From: JANYHF01 sp031393505
Lineage (GTDB): Bacteria; Pseudomonadota; Alphaproteobacteria; Rhizobiales; Hyphomicrobiaceae
Length of the DNA stretch: 52,048 nt
Assembly: GCA_031393505.1 (NCBI GenBank)
Contig: JANMVX010000330.1
Span: forward strand, 1-52,048
Direction: 5' to 3'
The notes beneath the pieces were generated by a model, which did not search any database, had not been told where the DNA came from, and was given only the letters and a program-made list of their open reading frames with translations. Shown here piece by piece: positions 41,609 to 49,092 of this stretch. Each line of letters begins with the position of its first letter. Position 1 is the stretch's first letter. The position numbers and the translations under genes are program-made.

Positions 41609-42427
41609 CTAAGGCAGCGACTGCAGCAGCCGGTCCAGCCGCACTGTCGCCGGCACGGACCCGTCCTTCGACGCCAGTTCATACCAGCGCGTGTACCAGC
41701 GGCGCGCCTCGGTGCTGTCGGGCGAAACATCGCTGTGGCTGAGTGACTGCAGATAATTTCCATCAAACGACCGCGCCAGAATGAGCGCGATGTCAGAGCG
41801 GGCGGCGTCGGGCGCGTCGAGCAGCACCTTGCGCGCTGCGGCGACGTCTCCGCTGTCCATCAGCGTGCGGGCGCGGCTGGCGATATCGATCTCGGGCTGT
41901 GGTGGCGAAATAGCCTGTGTTCGGACGGTCGCGACCACCGGTGTCAGGAGGGGGGCTGGATCAACCTCAACAGGTTTGTCCGGGGCCGGAACGGCGCTCG
42001 CCTTCGCTGCGACGATCACCGGGAGAGCGTCAACCGAAGCCGCCACGGCAGGCTTTGCCTGCGGTAGTCCTCCCGGTACGCCCTGATACCAATAGGCAGA
42101 GACTGCGCCGCCGACGGCCAAACTCACTGCGGCGGCGACGGCGATGCGCGATCCGACGGTCGATGTCTTTTCTGGCTTGCGGCTGTGCACCGCCAACGCC
42201 TGATCCGGCTTGGCCAGCAGCACCGGGACTTGCGCCCGCACGGCGGATGAAAAATCGAGGTCGATGCCGGCGAGATCGATGCCCTTGCCCTGTCCCGCCA
42301 TGACGTTGCTGATGGCGCCGCGCACAGCGCTCATCACCTCGGTCTGCAAGGCAGTTACGGGCTCGGCATTGGCGCCAAAAGACCGCGGCGCACCTGCCCC
42401 ATCGTCAAACGTGCTGTTCCCAGCCAT
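41609..42427 (-). CDS. single-pass membrane protein with Sel1/TPR-like C-terminus
   Basis: A 272-residue protein, not recognised as a named family. The N-terminal 90 residues are soluble and acidic (GKGIDLAGIDLDFSSAV), then comes one membrane helix (SRIAVAAAVSLAVGGAVSAY), a Pro/Ala-rich periplasmic linker and a C-terminal helical repeat, ASRARTLMDSGDVAAARKVL ... ARRWYTRWYELAS, resembling Sel1/TPR units. The topology suggests a scaffold in the envelope. It is divergent from the coiled-coil gene at 42699 with a 271-bp gap. Confidence 0.65.
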   Translation of the reverse strand: MAGNSTFDDGAGAPRSFGANAEPVTALQTEVMSAVRGAISNVMAGQGKGIDLAGIDLDFSSAVRAQVPVLLAKPDQALAVHSRKPEKTSTVGSRIAVAAAVSLAVGGAVSAYWYQGVPGGLPQAKPAVAASVDALPVIVAAKASAVPAPDKPVEVDPAPLLTPVVATVRTQAISPPQPEIDIASRARTLMDSGDVAAARKVLLDAPDAARSDIALILARSFDGNYLQSLSHSDVSPDSTEARRWYTRWYELASKDGSVPATVRLDRLLQSLP

Positions 42428-42698
42428 CGGGCCCCCGGCCGAACTTTTGGATGCGCCGCATCCAACACTACTGCGTACTGCAGCCCCGCCTCGACATTGA
42501 GACGAGCATCGTGATCCAATTGTGGCGCGGCCGGCCGGTCGCCGTCGTAACGGTCAAGGCATTGCCGTTAGTCATTAACGAATTGGGCTGGCATTGGCCC
42601 GAAAGCGTCACGCAAGAAACGCAATTGTGCCGCAGTCAACGGTGACAACGATGACGGCTGCGCGTTCTCGTATACGTACTGCGTTTGGAGGGACACCC

Positions 42699-43547
42699 GT
42701 GAACCGCACTCTTGCATGGCCCAACGAAACTGCTTCAAGAAACGCCGCCGGTCGTCAGCAGCAGCATTTGCGCATTCGGGACCTGGCTGAAAACATCGAA
42801 GCCGCAGAGCTTCCGCATCGCCAGCAGACGCAGCTGATCACGCAGAATAGCGCGATGAAGCAGTCCTACGAACTCAGCCTGCGCAACATCGACGACAACA
42901 TTTACGCCATGGCCGCCGCCACCGCCGCGTTAGACCGCGTCGAAGGCACGCTGCTGCAGGCGCGAGCAAAAATCGAGCGGCTGTGCGCCGATGGCGAACC
43001 GGTCGATCTGGTCAAGGTCGAGCGCACGCTGATGCAACTGGCCGAGCACATCAATCAATCGGTGCGCCGCGCCGACGACAACTACATCAACCTGCTGCGC
43101 GATGCCCGCCTGCAGATGGTGATCAGCGAGACCGGCGACCGCGAAGCGCGCAGCATGAAGGTGGATCTGACGCTGATCTCACTGGAAAAGCTCATCGCCT
43201 GGAAGCTGCGCGAAGGCCCCGCCGATCCCGAGGCTTGGATCGATCTGATCGACGCCATGGGCAAAGTCGTGCTGCAGAACGTGCAGATCCTGTCGAGCCT
43301 GATCCTGACGTTGTTCGCCGCGCGCGATTATACGACCGGCGTGGTGCAGCTGGTCAGCAGCAATCAGAATGAGCCGCCGCGTCCCGGAACGGCGTCTGCC
43401 ATCGCAACGGACTTCGTGCAATCGGCCCGCGCTGCGCTGTTGCGCGAAGAGGCTCCGCTGCCGCAGCTGAGCCACCACCCGCGCGAACGCCGCCAGCCGC
43501 CGAGCCGGTTGATGGCGTTCCTGAACCAGATGACGTTTCAGACCTGA
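42699..43547 (+). CDS. hypothetical protein, mostly helical
   Basis: A 282-residue protein with long amphipathic helices (NIDDNIYAMAAATAALDRVE; VKVERTLMQLAEHINQSVRR; RSMKVDLTLISLEKLIAWKL). No signal peptide and no catalytic motif was seen; the hydrophobic VVLQNVQILSSLILTLFAAR near residue 215 might be buried or membrane-associated. Start at GTG 42699 with GGAGGG 7 bp upstream (open frame to 42594 rejected). Family unknown. Confidence 0.65.
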   Translation: MNRTLAWPNETASRNAAGRQQQHLRIRDLAENIEAAELPHRQQTQLITQNSAMKQSYELSLRNIDDNIYAMAAATAALDRVEGTLLQARAKIERLCADGEPVDLVKVERTLMQLAEHINQSVRRADDNYINLLRDARLQMVISETGDREARSMKVDLTLISLEKLIAWKLREGPADPEAWIDLIDAMGKVVLQNVQILSSLILTLFAARDYTTGVVQLVSSNQNEPPRPGTASAIATDFVQSARAALLREEAPLPQLSHHPRERRQPPSRLMAFLNQMTFQT

Positions 43548-43570
43548 GGTCGTGCGCTGGCGTCACGACG

Positions 43571-43588
43571 GGCGACCCACGGGTCGCC
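43571..43588. repeat. palindrome GGCGACCC-AC-GGGTCGCC
   Basis: A perfect 18-bp dyad in the gap between the convergent coiled-coil gene and ftsB. Its words recur at 46823-46847, 46863-46890 and 47766-47790, so it is a short form of the same family. Confidence 0.6.
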
Positions 43589-43614
43589 AGTTCACCGGGC
43601 AGGGCGTCGGTAAT

Positions 43615-43914
43615 TTACCGCTTCAGAACCACCACATCCCCTTCAGCGGCATAGCCCAGCACGCCGCGCGCAGCCTCATCCAGGCTGTCGGTGTCAAGAT
43701 GCTCGTCTGCTAAGAGGGCGACATCGCGCTGGAGATGGGAGAGCACAGTCTCGAGACCATGAAGCCGCTCGTGGAGCGCTTTTGCCTGAGCATCTAGTCT
43801 CAGGCGAGTCTCGAGACCGTGTCGTCCCGTGATCGCTGATAGGCCGAAGTAGCCGGCAAAGCCTAAGCAGAGAAGCACAACAGTCAGCTGCCGGTATCTG
43901 CCGTTTCGCGCCAT
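43615..43914 (-). CDS. ftsB: septum formation initiator, FtsB/DivIC family
   Basis: A 99-residue bitopic protein: a short basic N-terminus, one membrane helix (LTVVLLCLGFAGYFGLSAI) and a coiled coil (LRLDAQAKALHERLHGLETVL) followed by the C-terminal LDTDSLDEAARGVLGYA, which recurs in FtsB/DivIC proteins. It would belong to the FtsQLB divisome complex in the inner membrane. In many alphaproteobacteria the gene sits between eno and pdhA; here neither neighbour is present. Confidence 0.8.
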   Translation of the reverse strand: MARNGRYRQLTVVLLCLGFAGYFGLSAITGRHGLETRLRLDAQAKALHERLHGLETVLSHLQRDVALLADEHLDTDSLDEAARGVLGYAAEGDVVVLKR

Positions 43915-44064
43915 CAGCGATATTTTCGGTTTTTGTACGCAAAACTTATTTTGGTGCGTCGATCGCTCGACAAGATTGGTTATACGGGGCCAGCGTTAAA
44001 CGCAGGTAAAGCGCCGTGCCGATTTGCAATTTTCTGTTCGGCGGCTCGTCGCGAGGGTCGCCAG

Positions 44065-45591
44065 TCAGGCCCGGCCCAGCCAGCGGAAGGGCGCCAACAC
44101 GATGTGCACCAGGGTCATCACCTGATCCCACAGGATCCGGACGACCAGCACGCTGAACGTGAGGCCCCCAACCAGCGGGGCGAAGATCAGCCAGCAAAGC
44201 GTCTCCGACCCGATCCGGCCGGGCCAGCTGAAGGGGGGCGTGACCCCGGCGATCCTGCGCTGCAGGAAGGCCCACCAGCGGCGGGTTTCGTAGAACGCTA
44301 GTAGCGCCATCAGGGAACTCGCGGCGTACCAGATCTGCAGGCCGGCAGGCACGCCGGGAATGATCCGGCTGTCCAGGTCCCATTGGGTGTCGCGGCTGTT
44401 CAGGCTGGCCGCGGTCGCGCGCGGGGCCACGTTGCCCGCGACCTTGCTGGCGAGATCAACCGCGAATGCCACCGTGCGTTCGCCCATACTCGATGCCGCC
44501 GTCGCCCCGCTGGCGGCGGGCGCGTCGGTTGCGGCTGGCTTGACGGAGAGCCGGAAATGCCCGCCCGCGCCCCAGTCGGTGTCGATGGCCAAGCGGTCCT
44601 GTCCGTGCGACAGCGCAGTGACGAAATCGCCAAGCGTCGTCTTGGCCATGGCCGTGTCGAGATGCGCAATGCCGCGCTCCTGCCATAGCCAGGTCGTGCT
44701 GCCGGGCTGTTTTGGCGTGCCGGCGTCCAGCAGCAGGATGTTCACGTCGGAACGCTCGGCGGCCTCCATGACTTTGGCGACCGGAACCGATCCTGCCGCG
44801 CCCGAATTGCCGGCGAAAGCCAGCGTCTCGCCCTCGACCTTGCCGGTCACAATCACCGTCTGACCGCGTAGCGAATAGAGCGCACTGTCAAGGGCTGCGG
44901 GATCGATAGCCTCGGCTTGCGGCAGGCCGTCGGCGCTGCGCTTGGCCAACGTACTCAGGGTTTTTGGCCCGCCGCCGTCCAACGAGAGCACGCGAATGCC
45001 GGACTTGCCCAGTGGCCGCTGCAACTGCCACAGCGCCTCGCTGAACAGGCTGCGGTCGGTCATGGCCAGGATCACGCCGTCGCTCAATTCGGTATAGAGC
45101 GCGGCAGTCTCGCCGCCGCCCTGGCGCAGCAAGGGATAGCTCGACTCATCGATGGCGAGGCGCAATTTTGCGTCCTGAGGCAAGGCGGCCAGACTGTCGC
45201 GCGCGCCGAAAGCCGTGTCTTCGCCGACGAAAAATGTCAGGGATTTGCTGTCGCCGGTGAGGCCCGTCAGCGCGCCGCGCACGCCGTCCGCGCTGGTGGC
45301 CGTGATGGTCTCGCCTGCCGCATTGCGCAGACGCCACGCCCCGCCATCCAGGGCCTCGGCGGCGATGGCGCCGGCTTGCGCCTCGGCCGGCAGCTTGGCG
45401 ATGGCTTTTACCGCGCCTTCCAGGCCCACCGAAATCTCGCCCGCCAGGCGGCCGGTTTTGCCCGCGACCTTGCCGGTGGTGGCGGCGATCTCGCCCAGCG
45501 AGGTCAGCCAGTTGGCTTTGGCCCCGCCCACGCCGAGGGCCAACCCGACGAGCAGGGCGATGAGCAGAGTATGGATTCGGCGCCAAACCAT
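44065..45591 (-). CDS. large hypothetical membrane protein
   Basis: A 508-residue protein I cannot assign. A signal peptide or N-terminal anchor (TLLIALLVGLALGVGGAKA) is followed by about 370 residues probably outside the cytoplasm, Ala/Gly-rich with repeated LxxLxG features (FVGEDTAFGARDSLAAL; VNILLLDAGTPKQPG). The C-terminal region has two or three membrane helices (GLQIWYAASSLMALLAFYE; LCWLIFAPLVGGLTFSVLVV). It starts 4 bp after the acyl-CoA dehydrogenase stop, with GGGGG just upstream, so translation is probably coupled. Function unknown. Confidence 0.65.
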   Translation of the reverse strand: MVWRRIHTLLIALLVGLALGVGGAKANWLTSLGEIAATTGKVAGKTGRLAGEISVGLEGAVKAIAKLPAEAQAGAIAAEALDGGAWRLRNAAGETITATSADGVRGALTGLTGDSKSLTFFVGEDTAFGARDSLAALPQDAKLRLAIDESSYPLLRQGGGETAALYTELSDGVILAMTDRSLFSEALWQLQRPLGKSGIRVLSLDGGGPKTLSTLAKRSADGLPQAEAIDPAALDSALYSLRGQTVIVTGKVEGETLAFAGNSGAAGSVPVAKVMEAAERSDVNILLLDAGTPKQPGSTTWLWQERGIAHLDTAMAKTTLGDFVTALSHGQDRLAIDTDWGAGGHFRLSVKPAATDAPAASGATAASSMGERTVAFAVDLASKVAGNVAPRATAASLNSRDTQWDLDSRIIPGVPAGLQIWYAASSLMALLAFYETRRWWAFLQRRIAGVTPPFSWPGRIGSETLCWLIFAPLVGGLTFSVLVVRILWDQVMTLVHIVLAPFRWLGRA

Positions 45592-45595
45592 CAGC

Positions 45596-46795
45596 CTACC
45601 CCCAATGCCAGAAATCCTCGCCCTCCTTGGCGTAGGCTCGCGCCAGGATCATCTTGTGCACCTCGTCGGCGCCATCGAGAATGCGGGCTTGGCGCGCGTA
45701 GCGATAAATCCATTCCAGAATTGTGTCTTTGGAATAGCCGCGCGCGCCGTTCAGCTGGATCGCGGTATCGACCGCCCGGTGCAGGAGGTTGGCGACATAG
45801 ACCTTGGCCATCGAGGTCTCTTTCATCCCCTTATGGCCCTGGTCCAGCGTCCAGGCCGCATGCATCACCAGCAGCCGGCCGATGTGAATGTCCTTGGCCA
45901 CGTCGCCGAGCGCCATCTGGACGCTTTCGCGCGCCGCCAGCTTCTGGCCAAAGGCCTCGCGGCGATTCACATAGTCGGCGGCAATCGCCATGGAGCGGCG
46001 CGCCAGCCCCAGCCAGCGCATGCAATGGGTCAGCCGCGCCGGGATGAGCCGGGCCTGCACCACGCGCATGCCGTCCCCGACCTCCAATAGCCGGTCAGAA
46101 TCCGGAATCTCGAGATTGGTCAGCTCCAGTTCGCAATGCCCGCCATGCTCCTCCGGCCCCATGATCGGCACTTTTCGCAGGATTTTGAATCCCGGATTGT
46201 CCTTGTGGAACATAAACGCCGTGAGCTGACGTTTAGGCTCGTCGGAGGTGCGCGCGAGCAGGATGAAATGCGAGGCCCAGCCCGCCCCCGTGATGAACCA
46301 TTTCCGTCCGTTCACCACCCAACGGTCGCCATTCCGCACCGCCGTAGTCCGCATCATGGTGGGATCGGAGCCGCCGCCGGGATGCGGCTCGGTCATGACG
46401 ATGGCGCCGCGCACCCGCCCCTCAATGATCGGCTGCAGCCACTTTTCCTTTTGCGCCTCCGTCCCAATTGTCTCCAGCACGCGCATATTGCCATCGTCGG
46501 GCGCGGCGCAATTGAAGCAGACCGGGCCGAAGATCGAATAGTTCGCCTCTTCGTACATGGCAGCCTGCGCGGTCATCGGCAGGCCCATGCCGCCGCGCGC
46601 TTTGGAAACCTGCGGCGACCACAGCCCGGCCGCGCGCGCCTTTTCGCGCAACGCCTCCAGCAGATCGCCACGGATGTTCTCGTGCTCGTCGTAGTTGGCC
46701 CGGTCGGCCTCCAGCGGCAGGATGTGATCGGCGACGAAGGCTTTCGTCCGCAAGCGGATGGCCTCGTGTTCGGGGGGGAGCGCAAAATCGATCAT
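45596..46795 (-). CDS. acyl-CoA dehydrogenase
   Basis: A 399-residue flavin enzyme that oxidises acyl-CoA at the alpha-beta position (electrons to ETF). Typical segments are YSIFGPVCFNC, GAIVMTEPHPGGGSDP (FAD contact), VVNGRKWFITGAGWASHF, and HCELELTNLEIPDSDRL, with the C-terminal RGYSKDTILEWIYRYARQARI ILDGADEVH (split) around the catalytic region; the exact catalytic Glu was not fixed by eye. Chain length unknown. It follows an SDR gene after 112 bp and overlaps functionally with the membrane gene 4 bp downstream. Confidence 0.9.
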   Translation of the reverse strand: MIDFALPPEHEAIRLRTKAFVADHILPLEADRANYDEHENIRGDLLEALREKARAAGLWSPQVSKARGGMGLPMTAQAAMYEEANYSIFGPVCFNCAAPDDGNMRVLETIGTEAQKEKWLQPIIEGRVRGAIVMTEPHPGGGSDPTMMRTTAVRNGDRWVVNGRKWFITGAGWASHFILLARTSDEPKRQLTAFMFHKDNPGFKILRKVPIMGPEEHGGHCELELTNLEIPDSDRLLEVGDGMRVVQARLIPARLTHCMRWLGLARRSMAIAADYVNRREAFGQKLAARESVQMALGDVAKDIHIGRLLVMHAAWTLDQGHKGMKETSMAKVYVANLLHRAVDTAIQLNGARGYSKDTILEWIYRYARQARILDGADEVHKMILARAYAKEGEDFWHWG

Positions 46796-46822
46796 GTCAA
46801 GGTCTTCTCTTCGTCGATAGAC

Positions 46823-46890
46823 AGGCGACCCACGGGTCGACCCTACGTCAGCAAAAGTTTTGGTAGGGGCGACCCATGGGGCGCCCGTGG
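46823..46890. repeat. tandem GTAGGGGCG-class palindromes in the SDR-acyl-CoA dehydrogenase gap
   Basis: Two imperfect units, 46823-46847 (AGGCGACCCACGGGTCGACC) and 46863-46890 (GTAGGGGCGACCCATGGGGC), in opposite orientation. They take up most of the 112-bp gap. Confidence 0.65.
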
Positions 46891-46907
46891 CGAGGCAAGG
46901 CGAGGAC

Positions 46908-47681
46908 CTATCCGCCCGTCAACAATGTGCCGCCATCAACCGTCAGGATCGTGCCCGTCATATACGACCCCGCGTCCGACGCCAGCAGCAGCAACGGCCC
47001 ATCCAATTCCTCCAGCCGGCCGGCGCGCGGGATCGGATAGCGGGCGAGCATTTTCTGGCCGGCTTCGGATTTCAGGAAATTCTCGTTCAGTTCGGTTGGG
47101 AAGTATCCCGGCGCCAGCGCATTGACGCGGATGTTCAGGGGCGCCAGCTCCAGCGCCATGGCCTTGGTAAGGTGCACCACGGCGGCCTTGGAGACGGAAT
47201 AGGCGGCCAACCCCTTGCCGACCAGGAACCCGGCGACCGAGGCGGTGTTGACGATGCTGCCGCCCTTGCCGTGGGCGGCCATGCGCTGGGCCGCGGCGCG
47301 CCCGACCCTCAACACCCCGTCAAAATTGACGTCCATCTGGCGCCGCCACTGTTCCTCGCTGAGATCCAGGAACGGCCCCGTCTCGGCGATGCCGGCATTG
47401 TTGATCAGGATGCGGATCGGCCCCAGGTCGCGCTCAACGGACGCCATCGCGGCGTCGACCGACGCAGGATCGGTAACGTCCATAGCAACGGGCCAGGCCT
47501 TGCCGCCGCCATCCCGGATGGCTTGGGCCAGCGCGGCCAGGCGATCGACGCGCCGCGCCGCAACGGCGACATGCGCGCCGGCCTCGGCCAGCACCTTGGC
47601 GAAATGCGCGCCAAAACCGCTCGATGCGCCGCTGACGAGCGCGACCTGGCCATCCAGGCGCAATTTTTGGGACAGGGTCAT
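46908..47681 (-). CDS. short-chain dehydrogenase/reductase
   Basis: A 257-residue classical SDR. The cofactor motif is VSGASSGFGAHFAKVL (TGxxxGxG form), then NNAG in ILINNAGIAE, the catalytic Ser in NTASVAGF and the Tyr-x-x-x-Lys in AYSVSKAAV. The C-terminal LTVDGGTLLTGG is typical. Substrate unknown; the neighbouring acyl-CoA dehydrogenase suggests an acyl or hydroxyacyl compound, an inference only. Probably the first gene of the SDR, acyl-CoA dehydrogenase, membrane-protein run. Confidence 0.92.
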   Translation of the reverse strand: MTLSQKLRLDGQVALVSGASSGFGAHFAKVLAEAGAHVAVAARRVDRLAALAQAIRDGGGKAWPVAMDVTDPASVDAAMASVERDLGPIRILINNAGIAETGPFLDLSEEQWRRQMDVNFDGVLRVGRAAAQRMAAHGKGGSIVNTASVAGFLVGKGLAAYSVSKAAVVHLTKAMALELAPLNIRVNALAPGYFPTELNENFLKSEAGQKMLARYPIPRAGRLEELDGPLLLLASDAGSYMTGTILTVDGGTLLTGG

Positions 47682-47718
47682 GGCCGCACTTGAGCAGAGC
47701 GGCGGCCCAACGGCAAGC

Positions 47719-47745
47719 AGCCCGGAACGGCGACCGTTCCGGGCT
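47719..47745 (-). terminator. perfect 12-bp hairpin downstream of the RTX gene
   Basis: AGCCCGGAACGG (47719-47730), loop CGA, CCGTTCCGGGCT (47734-47745), with no mismatch. It lies after the RTX gene on the minus strand and before the SDR start. The flank is not T-rich, so it may be a terminator of weak type or a leader hairpin for the SDR. Confidence 0.45.
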
Positions 47746-47765
47746 GGCGGATATGAACGCGCAAG

Positions 47766-47838
47766 GTAGGGGCGACCCGTGGGTCGCCCTTTAACAGCAC
47801 GGCACGCCGCACGAGGGCGATCTGCGGATCGCCCCTAC
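47766..47838. repeat. GTAGGGGCG-class palindrome pair
   Basis: GTAGGGGCGACCCGTGGGTC (47766-47785) faces a second copy, AGGGCGATCTGCGGATCGCC (47814-47833), ending CCTAC at 47838. The outer arms GTAGGGGCGA and TCGCCCCTAC are perfect. It lies just after the RTX gene stop. Confidence 0.75.
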
Positions 47839-47852
47839 GCATCAAGTAACAA

Positions 47853-48653
47853 CTAAATCAGCAAGCCATGGCTGTTCATCAGATCGGCGACCGTGAGGGT
47901 GTGCTGGCCGTCGAGCATCACCACATCGACAAAGCCGTGGCCCTTGCTGAGCATCACCGAGAGCATCTGGCCTTCGCCGGCAACGTCTGTCAGCTGCACG
48001 CGCGCGGCATGGTCCGAGGTGATGGTTTTCAGCAGCGAGGTCATGTCCATGACGTCGCCCGTCGCCCAGTCGGTCAGGTGATCGACGCCGACGGTTTTGG
48101 TGACGTCGCCCTTCGACCAGACGAACAGGTCATCGCCGCCGCCGCTCGACAGGATGTCCACACCCTGGCCGCCCTTGATCGTGTCATTTCCCGTGCCGCC
48201 ATCCAGGATATCGTCGCCAGTGCCACCCTTCAGGCTGTCCTGGCCCGGTCCACCATAGAGCACATCATTGCCCTTGCCACCTTCCAGGGTATCGTTGTCG
48301 TTATAGGCATAGCTAATGGGAGAATCCGGATTGTAGCCGTACAATGTGTCGTTTCCCGTGCCACCTTTGACAAGGTCATGACCGGCGTCGCCATAGAATT
48401 TGTCGTCACCCGCGCCGCCATAGATTGTATCGTTGCCGCCGCCGCCATACCCGGCGTCATTGTCAACGCCGCCGTAGAGCTTGTCGTCGCCGCCGCTGCC
48501 GTCGAGCACGTCGTTGCCCTGGCCGCCATAGATCGTGTCGCTGCCGGCGCCGGCAGAAATTGTGTCGTTGCCATCAAGGCCATAGACGAGATTGTCAGCA
48601 TTAGAGTTCGTATTTACGTATTCGCTGTCATTCGTGAATTTAATCTTGGCCAT
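47853..48653 (-). CDS. RTX (hemolysin-type calcium-binding) repeat protein
   Basis: A 266-residue protein. From residue about 24 it carries a ladder of GGxGxDxhx nonapeptides (GLDGNDTISAGAGSDTIYGG; GGAGDDKFYGDAGHDLVKGG; GGTGDDILDGGTGNDTIKGG), about 15 to 17 units, which form a calcium-stabilised parallel beta roll. After residue about 180 comes a C-terminal region, VDHLTDWATGDVMDM ... LTVADLMNSHG, like the secretion-signal domain of RTX proteins. No N-terminal signal peptide, as expected for type I secretion. There is no catalytic domain: it is a bare beta roll. It is divergent from a TolC/HlyD export operon, its probable exporter. Confidence 0.93.
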   Translation of the reverse strand: MAKIKFTNDSEYVNTNSNADNLVYGLDGNDTISAGAGSDTIYGGQGNDVLDGSGGDDKLYGGVDNDAGYGGGGNDTIYGGAGDDKFYGDAGHDLVKGGTGNDTLYGYNPDSPISYAYNDNDTLEGGKGNDVLYGGPGQDSLKGGTGDDILDGGTGNDTIKGGQGVDILSSGGGDDLFVWSKGDVTKTVGVDHLTDWATGDVMDMTSLLKTITSDHAARVQLTDVAGEGQMLSVMLSKGHGFVDVVMLDGQHTLTVADLMNSHGLLI

Positions 48654-49092
48654 TTTTATCGGCGCCCTTCTTGCCCAAACACTCGCTTACAAAGAACCGT
48701 CCACACAGGTCGTTGGGATACGTTGTCTCACACATCCGGTTATCGAATTGTGAAGCGGTTTTATCATGGTTAGAGACACGTTAAGCATTGCGTTACCGGA
48801 CAAAAAACATCGAATTTTAGATGAATTTAGTCTTGCGCCACGGACATGGGCCAACGGGTCCGGCAGTTGATCATCGTCTGGGTTGACGGGCGTTTCGCCG
48901 TTCGGGAATGCAACTTAAAGCTGTGTATTTTCTTGACGCAACTCGCGAATCAAAGCGGATATGCGGCGACACAAGAAGACGGCTGACGGGCATTTTTGGC
49001 CATGGCGCGGTGGGCTGCCGACCATGGAGCAACGGGAAAAGGGGCGGATGATGGGGCTGGACAAGACGATTGGGGCCGCCGGTGGGGTGTTG
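48654..49092. promoter_or_regulatory. divergent RTX/TolC promoter region
   Basis: A 439-bp gap without a convincing gene. It is more A+T-rich than its surroundings near the RTX start. A possible promoter for the TolC operon is TTGACG (48933-48938) with GGATAT about 18 bp on, a poor -10. Some in-frame ATGs in this stretch (48961, 49024, 49048) precede the chosen TolC start. Confidence 0.4.

Noticed and set aside
47868..48773. Plus-strand open frame opposite the RTX gene
   Set aside because: The regular Gly/Asp repeats of the RTX gene produce long antisense frames; the product is low-complexity with no family.
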